Positions 14,618 to 21,747 are shown, counted from the first letter of the stretch. The stretch is DNA of 29,584 nucleotides from an uncultured Oscillospiraceae bacterium (GCA_934615645.1 CAKTTR010000021.1:1-29584), one strand, 5' to 3'. Notes: a model not told the origin generated them from the letters alone. Translations and numbers: made by a program.

Positions 14618-15556
14618 ATGCCACTGGTAACCACAAAGGAAATGTTCCGCAAGGCCTACGATGGCGGCTATGCCATCGGCGCATTCAATGTCAACAACAT
14701 GGAAATCGTGCAGGGCATCACGGAAGCCTGCGCCATGGAGAAAGCTCCCGTTATTCTGCAGGTCTCCAAGGGGGCCCGCGCCTACGCCAGCCATACGTAT
14801 CTGGTCAAGCTGGTCGAAGCGGCCCTGCTGGATTGCCCGGATATCCCCATCGCTCTGCATCTGGACCACGGCCCGGATTTTGAGACCTGCAAGGCCTGTA
14901 TCGATGGCGGCTTCACCTCCGTCATGATCGACGGCAGCAGCAAGCCCTTTGCGGAGAATATTGAGCTGACGAAAAAGGTCGTCGCCTATGCCCATGACCA
15001 CGGCGTTGTCGTCGAAGCCGAGCTGGGGACGTTGGCCGGCATTGAGGATGAGGTCAAGGTCTCTGCGGAGGATTCGTCCTACACCCGCCCGGAAGAGGTC
15101 GAGGAATTTGTGACGAAGACCGGCTGCGACTCCCTGGCCATCGCCATCGGAACCAGCCACGGCGCGTATAAATTCAAGCCCGGCACGAAGCCGCAGCTGC
15201 GCTTTGATATCCTCCACGAGGTCGAAAAGCGCCTGCCCGGGTTCCCCATCGTGCTCCACGGTGCATCGTCTGTTCCGCAGGAGTATGTGGAGAAGATCAA
15301 CGCCAACGGCGGCGCGATGCCCGGCGCCATCGGCGTTCCGGAGGAGCAGCTGCGTGAAGCGGCCCGCAGCGCCGTCTGCAAGATCAATATTGATTCCGAC
15401 CTGCGTCTGGTCATGACAGGCAGCATCCGGGAGCACTTCACCCAGTTCCCGGCCCACTTTGACCCGCGGGAGTACCTCAAGCCCGCCCGCGCCAATATCA
15501 AGGAGCTGGTCCGTCACAAGCTGGTGGACGTCTTGGGCTGCGCCGGGAAGGCATGA
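14618..15556 (+). CDS. fba: Fructose-bisphosphate aldolase, class II
   Basis: A 312-residue zinc aldolase that splits or forms fructose 1,6-bisphosphate from dihydroxyacetone phosphate and glyceraldehyde 3-phosphate. LHLDHGPDF at 81-89 gives the catalytic D83 and zinc ligand H84. GTSHGAYKF near 178-186 gives the zinc ligand H181, and VLHGASS at 212-218 gives H214. EAELGTLAG at 133-141 is the conserved metal-loop segment. Length is normal. It has its own strong promoter, stands divergent from PPi-phosphofructokinase and ends at the terminator at 15575. Confidence 0.96.
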   Translation: MPLVTTKEMFRKAYDGGYAIGAFNVNNMEIVQGITEACAMEKAPVILQVSKGARAYASHTYLVKLVEAALLDCPDIPIALHLDHGPDFETCKACIDGGFTSVMIDGSSKPFAENIELTKKVVAYAHDHGVVVEAELGTLAGIEDEVKVSAEDSSYTRPEEVEEFVTKTGCDSLAIAIGTSHGAYKFKPGTKPQLRFDILHEVEKRLPGFPIVLHGASSVPQEYVEKINANGGAMPGAIGVPEEQLREAARSAVCKINIDSDLRLVMTGSIREHFTQFPAHFDPREYLKPARANIKELVRHKLVDVLGCAGKA

Positions 15557-15574
15557 GTTAGTCCAGAAAAAACG

Positions 15575-15613
15575 AAAAATCGCCAGACCTCGAACAGAGG
15601 GCTGGCGATTTTT
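15575..15613. terminator. Two-way intrinsic terminator between fba and the transporter operon
   Basis: AAAAATCGCCAG (15575-15586) pairs with CTGGCGATTTTT (15602-15613). The A-run on one side and T-run on the other let it serve both the aldolase gene and the minus-strand operon ending at 15619. Confidence 0.92.
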
Positions 15614-15618
15614 GAAGT

Positions 15619-16119
15619 TTAACCTGGCGGCAGCTTTTTCATATGCTGTAGCAAAAATTGGGCGCAGAGCCCGGTAAAGAGCCCGGCCAGCATCCCGGCG
15701 GCGATGAGGACGGGGAGATAGTAGATCAGCCGTGGCGTCGCTGTCAGCAGCATGGCGATGAGGATCTGGCCGATGTTGTGAAAAATACCGCCCAGCACGC
15801 TGGCGACCCAGATCTGCCGCAGGGTCAGGACTCGGCGCAGCGCCAGCATAGCCGCCAGGCTCAAAAGCCCGCCCGCCAGGGAATAGGCCAAGCTGATGAG
15901 CTGCCCGGCGAATAAACTGCCCAGCAGCACCCGGGTCAGCAGGACGCCCAGCGCGGCCCAGGGGCCGTAGGCAAAAAGCGTGTAGATGCTGACGATGTTG
16001 CTCAGCCCCAGCTTGACTCCGGCGACGGGGATGGGGTTTGGCAGCTGCGCCTCCAGCACATACAGCCCCAGGGCCACGGCGCTCAGCAGGGCCAGGCGCG
16101 TCAAACGTTTCGTGCGCAT
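15619..16119 (-). CDS. Gx transporter family protein (Hpre_diP_synt_I family)
   Basis: A 166-residue protein with about five membrane helices, matching the small integral membrane family once named heptaprenyl diphosphate synthase component I and now called Gx transporter. The conserved NPIPVAGVKLGLSNIVSIY block (about 27-45) is clear, and GGIFHNIGQI lies near 110-119. These proteins resemble substrate-binding parts of ECF-type transporters, but the substrate is not firmly known. It begins four bases behind the stop of the queT-like gene with no good ribosome binding site, so translation is probably coupled. Confidence 0.85.
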   Translation of the reverse strand: MRTKRLTRLALLSAVALGLYVLEAQLPNPIPVAGVKLGLSNIVSIYTLFAYGPWAALGVLLTRVLLGSLFAGQLISLAYSLAGGLLSLAAMLALRRVLTLRQIWVASVLGGIFHNIGQILIAMLLTATPRLIYYLPVLIAAGMLAGLFTGLCAQFLLQHMKKLPPG

Positions 16120-16123
16120 CGTG

Positions 16124-16618
16124 TCAAAGCTTAGCGATGCGGTCGCCGAGTTCGTTTTTCCGGAGCAGAAGCAGCAGCGGCAGACCGATCAGGTACATGA
16201 CGGCCAGCTCGCCGCCGCCGACCTGCGCGCTGAAGAGCACAAAGCTTTTCCAGAAGGCGTCCGGCGTCGAGACAATGGCGATCTCCGCGCCGACCAGGAT
16301 CGCATTGACCAGGACAACAGGCAGCGGGGCCAGCGCGGGCTTCCGGCAGCGCTGCACCAACAGGCAGGCCAGCAGCGTCGCGGCGGTACCGACGATGATA
16401 TCCAGCGCCGAGACTGTCGAGAACAGATTTGCGATCAGGCAGCCCAGGGTCAGCCCAATGGTCGAGACCGGGTTAAAATACGGCAGAATGCACAGCGCCT
16501 CCGCCAGCCGAAACTGGACCTGCCCATAGGAGATGGCAGAGGTGCAGATGGTCAGCGCGGCGTAAACAGCGGCGAGAATGCCGCAGAAGGTGACTTGATG
16601 AATGGTGATTTTCTTCAT
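16124..16618 (-). CDS. queT: QueT-family queuosine-precursor transporter
   Basis: A 164-residue membrane protein with about five helices of the QueT (COG4708) family, the substrate-binding subunit of an ECF transporter thought to import a queuosine precursor. The signature SYGQVQFRLAEALCILPYF (about 30-48) is well kept, and NLFST with the following segment fits the family. AAAGG precedes the ATG at 16618 at some distance. It heads a two-gene operon with a Gx-family transporter gene. The leader of about 130 bases is GC-rich and can fold, which suggests control by a ligand-sensing RNA. Confidence 0.88.
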   Translation of the reverse strand: MKKITIHQVTFCGILAAVYAALTICTSAISYGQVQFRLAEALCILPYFNPVSTIGLTLGCLIANLFSTVSALDIIVGTAATLLACLLVQRCRKPALAPLPVVLVNAILVGAEIAIVSTPDAFWKSFVLFSAQVGGGELAVMYLIGLPLLLLLRKNELGDRIAKL

Positions 16619-16750
16619 GGGATGTGCGAAACCTTTCTTACTCTATGATATTATTGTATCTGTTTCAAGCGCGCAAAGCGGCGCAGAACCGAGTACATAG
16701 GCATCCCTCCCAGCCAGAAAACGAGGCGGCGGCAAGCGCCGCAGTCCATC
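16619..16750 (-). ncRNA. Structured leader upstream of queT, candidate riboswitch
   Basis: From the predicted start near 16750 to the queT ATG there are about 130 bases. They hold a perfect hairpin (GCGGCG, loop CTTGC, CGCCGC at 16726-16742), then CTGGCTGGGAGGGATG, then a GCGC...GCGC hairpin near 16667-16684, then AT-rich sequence. preQ1 riboswitches are known in front of queT-type genes, and the class III form is known from related Ruminococcaceae. I do not recognise the class I core, and cannot confirm class II or III by eye. Confidence 0.4.
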
Positions 16751-16754
16751 GGCT

Positions 16755-16783
16755 ATTATGCCATAGGGGGCGGGAAATTGCAA
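16755..16783 (-). promoter_or_regulatory. Promoter of the queT operon
   Basis: On the minus strand TTGCAA (16778-16783), 17 bases, CATAAT (16755-16760). It faces away from the radical SAM gene at 16818. Confidence 0.55.
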
Positions 16784-16817
16784 TCGGCATTTTACCAGAA
16801 AGTCAGGAGGCGGCAGC

Positions 16818-17726
16818 GTGTGGTATCATACATTAAATGAGGCGCTGCGCTGCCAATTCGGCGGCAAGGTCTATAAACTGGCGCTCGATGGCGGCATGGG
16901 CTGCCCGAACCGGGACGGCACCTGCGGGACCCGGGGCTGCATTTTTTGCTCCGAGCAGGGCAGCGGCGATTTTGCCGCGCCCCACTGCGCGGATCTGGCC
17001 GCCCAGCTGGCCCAGGCCAAGGCGCGGGTGGCGCAAAAAGCGCCGGACGCCCGGTATATCGCCTATTTTCAAAGTTTTACCAATACCTATGCGCCGACGG
17101 CGTATTTGGAGGCGCTGTTTTCTGCGGCGATGGCGCCGCCGGAGATCGTCGCCCTCTCCGTCGCGACCAGGCCGGATTGTCTGCCACCGGAGACGGTGGC
17201 GCTGCTGGCGCGGCTGAACCGGGTCAAGCCCGTCTGGGTGGAGCTGGGCTTGCAGACGATTTATGACGAGACGGCCCGGTATATCCGCCGGGGCTATGCC
17301 CTGCCGGTCTTTGAAGACGCAGTGGCCCGGCTCAAGGCGGCGGGGCTGACCGTCATTGTCCACCAGATCCTGGGCCTGCCCGGGGAGACGACCGCACAGA
17401 TGCGCCAGACGACAGCATATATCGCTCACGCCGGGGTCGATGGGATCAAGCTGCAGCTGCTCCATGTCCTGGAGGGGACGGACCTTGCGGCGGAGTGGCG
17501 CGCCGGGCGAGTCCCGGTACTGACGCTGGAGGCGTATACGCAGCTCCTGTGCGATTGCGTGCGGCTGCTGCCGCCGGAGATGGTCATCCACCGGCTGACC
17601 GGTGACGGGCCAAAGCGGCTGCTGCTGGCGCCCCAATGGAGCGGGGATAAAAAGCGGGTGCTCAACGCCATCCGGCAGGAATTTATCCGGCAGGATGTCC
17701 GCCAGGGGCAGTGGTTTCGAGGTTAG
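16818..17726 (+). CDS. Radical SAM protein, TIGR01212 (YtqA/YhcC) family
   Basis: A 302-residue radical SAM protein. GGMGCPNRDGTCGTRGCIFC at 25-44 is the family hallmark: the cluster cysteines are widely spaced (C29, C41, C44), here with an extra C36. IAYFQSFTNTYAP at about 75-87 and VWVELGLQT at about 136-144 are further family blocks. Its function is not settled; members are widespread in Firmicutes and Enterobacteria. The start is GTG at 16818 with CAGGAGG seven bases upstream. Its last 44 bases overlap, tail to tail, the end of the MATE gene on the other strand. Confidence 0.9.
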   Translation: MWYHTLNEALRCQFGGKVYKLALDGGMGCPNRDGTCGTRGCIFCSEQGSGDFAAPHCADLAAQLAQAKARVAQKAPDARYIAYFQSFTNTYAPTAYLEALFSAAMAPPEIVALSVATRPDCLPPETVALLARLNRVKPVWVELGLQTIYDETARYIRRGYALPVFEDAVARLKAAGLTVIVHQILGLPGETTAQMRQTTAYIAHAGVDGIKLQLLHVLEGTDLAAEWRAGRVPVLTLEAYTQLLCDCVRLLPPEMVIHRLTGDGPKRLLLAPQWSGDKKRVLNAIRQEFIRQDVRQGQWFRG

Positions 17727-19074
17727 ACGTTGGCTGGGTCAGATGCTTGACCCAGTGGTACCGGTTGGCCCGGATGGCAATGGGGATGCACTTGACTGCC
17801 TGATCCGCATTCAAGCAGAGCAGCACCGCGACGGGCGGCCAGTGCCAGACAAACGCCGCCAGCAGTGACAGTGGCACGGCAAAGCACCAGATCACGCATA
17901 GGTCTAGCTTGACAGAAAAATTCGTATCCCCGCCGCCCCGGATGATGCCGGTGTTCGTCGGCAGATGGTAGGCGTTGAGGAAGACTACCGCCGCCTGGAT
18001 CAGGATAAACTGACGGGCGAGGGCTGCCGTCTCCGGCTGCAGCGCGTAGAGCTGTAGCAGTGGGCGGCGCAGCAGGAGCATGATCGCCGCCAGGACGAGA
18101 CCCAGGCCGCAGAAAAGCACCTGCAGGGTTCGGGTATCGGCGCGGATCGTCGCTTCGTCACCCCGGCCGACGGCCTGCCCGATCAACACCGTCGTGGCAG
18201 ATGCGCTGCCGAGGCTTGCGACTTTTAGCAGTGTGAAGGAGGTCACGGAGATGGACTGGGCGGCGATGGCGGCGGCGGACAGGTGCCCCATTACCGCGGT
18301 CTGAATGGCCATATTGCAGCCCCAGAGAAATTCGATCAGGCAGATCGGTGCGGTCAGGCGGGCAAAATCCCGGGCAAGCGGCCCGGGGGTCTGCCGGAGG
18401 TCCGCAGGCCGCAGCCGCAGGATGCGGTCGCGCCGCAGCACGTAAAACAGCACAACAGTGCACTCGAGCCCCCGGGCAGTCAGCGTCCCGATGGCGGCAC
18501 CGGTCACGCCCAGTGCCGGTGCGCCGAAGCGGCCGGAGATCAGGATATAATTGAGCCCGCAGTTGACCAGCAGCGAAAGCAGCGAGACCCGCAGCGAGAT
18601 CTGCACGACCTTGACGGTCCGCAGACTGGCCAGCAGCAGCTGCGTCACAGCAAAAAGCGGACAGGTGTATTTGATGATCTGCAGGTATTCTGCCCCGAGT
18701 TGGATCATGGTCTGGTCTTTTGTAAACAGGCTGACGAGCTGCCGGGGCAGCAGTGCGGCGAGAAGGAAAAACACCAGGGCGAAGCCTGCACCCCAGCGCA
18801 GCCCAATGGGCACGATGCGCCGCACCTGGTCCCGCTGGCCCTGGGCCCAGTACTGGCCGCCGAGGATGACCATCCCGGCGCCGGTGGCATAGATCAGCTG
18901 CTGGAAGAGAAACTGCAGCTGGTTGACCGCCGCCGCGGCGGCCATGGCCGTCTCCGCGTAGCTGCCCAGCATGATATTGTCCAGCAGATTTACGCTGCAG
19001 ACGACCAGCCGCTCTGCCATCAGGGTCAGGCAGAGGGTAAAAAACTGCCGGTAAAACGAACGGTCCCGTGTCAT
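17683..19074 (-). CDS. MATE-family efflux transporter
   Basis: A 463-residue exporter of the multidrug and toxin extrusion family, about twelve membrane helices in two similar halves. Family blocks include VCSVNLLDNIMLGSYAETAMAA near 25-46 and the related second-half segment. These proteins move organic cations or metabolites out in exchange for Na+ or H+; the substrate cannot be told. GGGGGTGG precedes the ATG at 19074. The last ~14 codons are encoded on the opposite strand of the end of the TIGR01212-type gene, so neither gene has room for a terminator of its own in between. Confidence 0.92.
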   Translation of the reverse strand: MTRDRSFYRQFFTLCLTLMAERLVVCSVNLLDNIMLGSYAETAMAAAAAVNQLQFLFQQLIYATGAGMVILGGQYWAQGQRDQVRRIVPIGLRWGAGFALVFFLLAALLPRQLVSLFTKDQTMIQLGAEYLQIIKYTCPLFAVTQLLLASLRTVKVVQISLRVSLLSLLVNCGLNYILISGRFGAPALGVTGAAIGTLTARGLECTVVLFYVLRRDRILRLRPADLRQTPGPLARDFARLTAPICLIEFLWGCNMAIQTAVMGHLSAAAIAAQSISVTSFTLLKVASLGSASATTVLIGQAVGRGDEATIRADTRTLQVLFCGLGLVLAAIMLLLRRPLLQLYALQPETAALARQFILIQAAVVFLNAYHLPTNTGIIRGGGDTNFSVKLDLCVIWCFAVPLSLLAAFVWHWPPVAVLLCLNADQAVKCIPIAIRANRYHWVKHLTQPTSNLETTAPGGHPAG

Positions 19075-19144
19075 AGCACCACCCCCGGGTTCTTGCTACC
19101 TGCATCATACCAGATGGCGCCGCCCCGCGTCAAATGCCGGGCGA

Positions 19145-19172
19145 TTGACATTGTGCAAAAACTTGCTATACT
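19145..19172 (+). promoter_or_regulatory. Promoter of the cupin gene
   Basis: TTGACA (19145-19150), 16 bases, TATACT (19167-19172) with TGC in front (extended -10). A strong match. Confidence 0.8.
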
Positions 19173-19225
19173 GAATTTGGAAGAATCCACCAAACGCATA
19201 CGGAATGCAAAAGGAGGCAGCCGCA

Positions 19226-19567
19226 ATGATCAAATTTGCAAAGGATATGCCCGTGACGCAGCGGGAAAATGTAATGGGTGGGACGGGCCGCTATAGCAGC
19301 CAGATGCTGTTTTCCCCGGAAGAGGTGACGAAAACGCGCCTGTTTGCCTGTAATACCATGGAGCCGGGGGCATCCATCGGCTGTCATAGCCATACCGGCG
19401 AGGGCGAGGCGTATCTCATTCTTTCCGGCGAGGCGGTCGTAGAAGAGGACGGCGTGGCCTACACGCTTCACCCCGGCGACTGCGAGTATTGCACCGACGG
19501 CCATTCCCACGCGATTTATAACCGTTCCGATGCGCCCATGAGCTTTTTGGCGATCATTATTCTGTAA
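19226..19567 (+). CDS. Small cupin-domain protein
   Basis: A 113-residue single-domain cupin. Motif 1 is G-C-H54-S-H56-T-G-E59-G-E61 followed by YLILSGEA, and motif 2 is LHPGDCEYCTDGHSHAIYN with H93. These side chains would hold one metal ion. The start at 19226 is chosen because AAGGAGG lies nine bases upstream; the in-frame ATG at 19205 overlaps that site. It is a lone gene with its own promoter. Small cupins of this kind range from sugar-phosphate isomerases to metal or ligand sensors; no function can be assigned. Confidence 0.85.
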   Translation: MIKFAKDMPVTQRENVMGGTGRYSSQMLFSPEEVTKTRLFACNTMEPGASIGCHSHTGEGEAYLILSGEAVVEEDGVAYTLHPGDCEYCTDGHSHAIYNRSDAPMSFLAIIIL

Positions 19568-19593
19568 AAATGCGTAATTTTCGCATTTCCTGG

Positions 19594-19622
19594 TTGACTT
19601 TTCGGTTGAAAACAGGTATTAT
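19594..19622 (+). promoter_or_regulatory. Promoter of the rpsF-ssb-rpsR operon
   Basis: TTGACT (19594-19599), 17 bases, TATTAT (19617-19622); an overlapping TATAAT at 19620-19625 would give a spacer of 20. Confidence 0.75.
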
Positions 19623-19628
19623 AATTTA

Positions 19629-19701
19629 GTCTGTTTAACCGGACAAATCCTTGGCGTCGCTGGGTGCGACGCCCATAAAGACCATAAGGAGGTGCAACAC
19701 A
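19629..19701 (+). ncRNA. Leader of the rpsF operon with a strong hairpin, possible S6:S18-binding RNA
   Basis: An 8-bp perfect stem (GGCGTCGC at 19653-19660 with GCGACGCC at 19666-19673) lies between a CCGG-containing stretch and the ribosome binding site AAGGAGG. Leaders bound by S6:S18 for feedback control are known in front of rpsF in many phyla. The position fits; I could not verify the conserved CCG bulge. Confidence 0.35.
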
Positions 19702-19998
19702 ATGGCTAAGGTTTCCGCAAAGTATGAAGTCCTGTATATCATCAACCCCAATCTGGCGGAGGATGAGACGGCAGCATTGGTGGAAAAGTTCAAGGCAATG
19801 GTGGAAGCAGAAGGTACTCTGACCAGCATCGAAGAGTGGGGCAAGCGCAAGCTCGCATATCCCATCAACGATCTGCCGGAGGGCTACTACGTCCTGATGA
19901 CTTGCGAATGCAAGCCCGAATTGCCTGCAGAGCTCGACCGCGTATTCAAGATCACGGAAGGCGTTATGCGTTCTTTGATCACCGCTGTTGAAGAATAA
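19702..19998 (+). CDS. rpsF: 30S ribosomal protein S6
   Basis: A 98-residue ribosomal protein that pairs with S18 on the platform of the small subunit. YEVLYIINPNLAEDE at 8-22 and WGKRKLAYPINDLPEGYYVL are the family hallmarks. The ATG at 19702 has AAGGAGGTG upstream; the open frame to 19651 is leader sequence. First gene of the rpsF-ssb-rpsR operon, separated from ssb by 11 bases. Confidence 0.97.
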   Translation: MAKVSAKYEVLYIINPNLAEDETAALVEKFKAMVEAEGTLTSIEEWGKRKLAYPINDLPEGYYVLMTCECKPELPAELDRVFKITEGVMRSLITAVEE

Positions 19999-20009
19999 GG
20001 AGGCCCATT

Positions 20010-20504
20010 ATGCTGAACCACATTGTCCTGATGGGGCGTCTGACCCGGGATCCCGAGCTGCGCCGTACAGGAAGCGGTATTGCTGTCGCGTCTTTCTCGC
20101 TGGCAGTCGACCGGGATTTCGGTTCCCGTGAGACCGGCGAAAAGGAGACGGATTTCATCGACATCGTTGCCTGGCGCAACACGGCGGAATTTGTCAGCAA
20201 GTATTTTACCAAAGGCCGCATGGCTGTGGTTTCTGGCCGCCTGCAAATCAGAAACTGGACAGATAAGGAAGGCAACAAGCGCCGCAGTGCAGAGGTCGTC
20301 GCGGATAATATCTATTTCGGCGATTCCAAGCGCGATGCACAGGCCGATCCCTTTGGTGCGTCTTACGGCGCGGCGCCCTATGGCGCGGCTCCGGCTGCTC
20401 CGGCAGCGCCTGCAGCGTCCTTCGGCGCACCGAGTGCCCCGGCTGCTACGCCGGCATCGGATTTTGCCATGCTGGAGGACGATGACGACCAGCTCCCGTT
20501 CTGA
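20010..20504 (+). CDS. ssb: Single-stranded DNA-binding protein
   Basis: A 164-residue SSB. The OB-fold covers about 1-108 (MLNHIVLMGRLTRDPELR at the start). An alanine/proline-rich linker follows (about 115-150), and the acidic tip ends in DDDDQLPF, the partner-docking tail of bacterial SSBs. ATAAGGAGG lies before the ATG. It lies between rpsF and rpsR, the standard firmicute order. Confidence 0.97.
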   Translation: MLNHIVLMGRLTRDPELRRTGSGIAVASFSLAVDRDFGSRETGEKETDFIDIVAWRNTAEFVSKYFTKGRMAVVSGRLQIRNWTDKEGNKRRSAEVVADNIYFGDSKRDAQADPFGASYGAAPYGAAPAAPAAPAASFGAPSAPAATPASDFAMLEDDDDQLPF

Positions 20505-20552
20505 TTTGCGCATTTGAACTTTTCACAATACTCGAAGAAGGAGGAAATCACC

Positions 20553-20786
20553 ATGGCTAACGATCGTGTTCGTCCGCGCAAGCGCAAGAAGGTATGCAGC
20601 TTCTGCGTCGATAAGATTGCGCACATTGACTATAAAGATTCCGCGAAGCTCCGCCGTTACCTGTCCGAGCGCGGCAAGATTCTGCCCCGCCGTACCACCG
20701 GTACCTGCGCTGCCCATCAGCGTCAGCTGACCGTGGCAATCAAAAGAGCGCGTCAGATCGCTCTGCTGCCCTACGTCGCAGACTGA
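20553..20786 (+). CDS. rpsR: 30S ribosomal protein S18
   Basis: A 77-residue S18. KKVCSFCVDKIAHIDYKD at about 11-28 and LRRYLSERGKILPRRTTGTC at about 31-50 are the standard blocks; it keeps a CxxC pair and one more Cys. The ATG at 20553 follows GAAGGAGGAAATCACC; the frame open to 20514 is spacer. It is the last gene of the operon; rplI, often next in other Firmicutes, is absent, as a terminator follows. Confidence 0.97.
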   Translation: MANDRVRPRKRKKVCSFCVDKIAHIDYKDSAKLRRYLSERGKILPRRTTGTCAAHQRQLTVAIKRARQIALLPYVAD

Positions 20787-20800
20787 TTTCATTGCAATCA

Positions 20801-20837
20801 AACAGCGTGCCGCAAGCTGCGGCACGCTGTTGTTTTC
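20801..20837 (+). terminator. Intrinsic terminator of the rpsF operon
   Basis: A perfect 14-bp stem, AACAGCGTGCCGCA with TGCGGCACGCTGTT, three-base loop, tail GTTTTCC. Confidence 0.95.
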
Positions 20838-20855
20838 CCCTATGGAAAAACGACG

Positions 20856-20890
20856 CCCCGGCTTGTTTCTGATCTGGAGACAAGCCGGGG
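20856..20890 (-). terminator. Intrinsic terminator of the tetR gene
   Basis: CCCCGGCTTGT (20856-20866) pairs perfectly with ACAAGCCGGGG (20880-20890). Read on the minus strand it is followed by CGTCGTTTTT, nine bases behind the regulator's stop. Confidence 0.8.
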
Positions 20891-20898
20891 TATTTTGC

Positions 20899-21510
20899 TT
20901 ACTTTGCTGCGGGTGTGGTAAACTGCCGGACAATATGCCGGACGGCGCTGAACAAATGCGGCTTCAGTGCTTCCAACGTGCACGGGTCGGCGTAAAGAAT
21001 GGCACTGTAGCAGCTGGAGCCGACGAGATCGACGATCAGGTAGAGCATGATCTCTGCGTCCGCCCGCCCGACACCGTTGGCTGCGATCAGCTCCATCAGG
21101 ACCTGGGTGAACTCAAAGTCATCATCCGGCTCCGGCCGGGTCAGCTGCCGCTTGAGGATGCCCCAGCTGAGATTCCGGGCGATGAGCCCCAGCAGATCTT
21201 GGTGCGTGGTCAGATAGTCCAGCACGTGATTGCAGATAAAGACCAACTGATCCTCCAGCTTCTGCAGCGGAGTCTGCTCCATTGCCAGATAGGCGTCTTT
21301 TAGGATCTGATGGGAGCGGTGAGAGATCAGCCAGTTTCGGATATCGTATTTGTCTTTAAAATAGAGATAGAACGTCCCCTTGGCGACGCCGGAATTTTCT
21401 ACGATATCCGAGACAGAGGTCTTGGCCAGGCCCTTGTCGGTAAACAGCTTCTGGGCAGCGTCCAGCATCGCGTTCCGCTTGAGCCGCTTGTTTTCCTCGA
21501 CTTTGCTCAT
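20899..21510 (-). CDS. TetR/AcrR-family transcriptional regulator
   Basis: A 203-residue repressor. The N-terminal helix-turn-helix domain (about 8-55) shows the pattern AMLDAAQKLFTDKGLAKTSVSDIVENSGVAKGTFYLYFKDK. The C-terminal part (about 60-203) is the ligand-binding, dimer-forming helical domain. The start at 21510 is preceded by GGGGAG; the frame open to 21720 covers the control region and is not coding. The gene is divergent from an MMPL/RND transporter gene, the usual place for its regulator. Two TGAC/GTCA palindromes lie at 21670 and 21735. The inducer is unknown; a lipid-like compound is possible given the target family. Confidence 0.92.
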   Translation of the reverse strand: MSKVEENKRLKRNAMLDAAQKLFTDKGLAKTSVSDIVENSGVAKGTFYLYFKDKYDIRNWLISHRSHQILKDAYLAMEQTPLQKLEDQLVFICNHVLDYLTTHQDLLGLIARNLSWGILKRQLTRPEPDDDFEFTQVLMELIAANGVGRADAEIMLYLIVDLVGSSCYSAILYADPCTLEALKPHLFSAVRHIVRQFTTPAAK

Positions 21511-21616
21511 CGAATCTCCCCTTGCAGACCGTCGGCCCTCGGCCAACAGTCCTAAAATTAGTCGTGCGTTGCGCCAGGCGGATTGCCTGGCGCAAGAGGG
21601 CTTCGCAAGCCCCAAC
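21511..21616 (-). promoter_or_regulatory. Structured 5' leader of the tetR gene
   Basis: The predicted transcript start near 21616 gives a leader of about 105 bases. It holds two perfect hairpins back to back: GGGCTT-GCG-AAGCCC (21598-21612) and an 11-bp stem TTGCGCCAGGC with GCCTGGCGCAA (21569-21595, five-base loop). A further GC-rich stretch follows near 21525-21545. Neither hairpin is followed by a T-run, so they are not terminators. Confidence 0.5.
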
Positions 21617-21622
21617 GCCGCT

Positions 21623-21651
21623 ATTATAGCGGACTGAGAAAAAATATGCAA
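21623..21651 (-). promoter_or_regulatory. Promoter of the tetR gene
   Basis: On the minus strand TTGCAT (21646-21651), 17 bases, TATAAT (21623-21628). Confidence 0.8.
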
Positions 21652-21669
21652 TAACTTTTCGAAAAAAAT

Positions 21670-21684
21670 ATGACGTTTCGTCAT
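21670..21684. promoter_or_regulatory. Operator-like palindrome 1
   Basis: ATGACG-TTT-CGTCAT, perfect arms of six bases. It lies just upstream of the -35 of the MMPL promoter and upstream of the tetR promoter, between the two. Confidence 0.6.
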
Positions 21685-21692
21685 TTTTTCTC

Positions 21693-21721
21693 TTGACGAA
21701 TTGGAAATAGTGCGGTACAAT
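21693..21721 (+). promoter_or_regulatory. Promoter of the MMPL operon
   Basis: TTGACG (21693-21698), 17 bases, TACAAT (21716-21721). Start near 21728, immediately before the second operator-like site. Confidence 0.75.
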
Positions 21722-21734
21722 GCGAGACGATAAA

Positions 21735-21747
21735 TGACCGATAGTCA
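21735..21747. promoter_or_regulatory. Operator-like palindrome 2
   Basis: TGAC-CGATA-GTCA, sharing the TGAC/GTCA half-sites of palindrome 1, centred 64 bases from it and just behind the predicted transcript start. Confidence 0.5.

Noticed and set aside
16619..16750. preQ1 class I riboswitch
   Set aside because: The class I core (short hairpin with a C-rich loop and an A-rich tail before the ribosome binding site) is not visible; only a general structured leader is reported.
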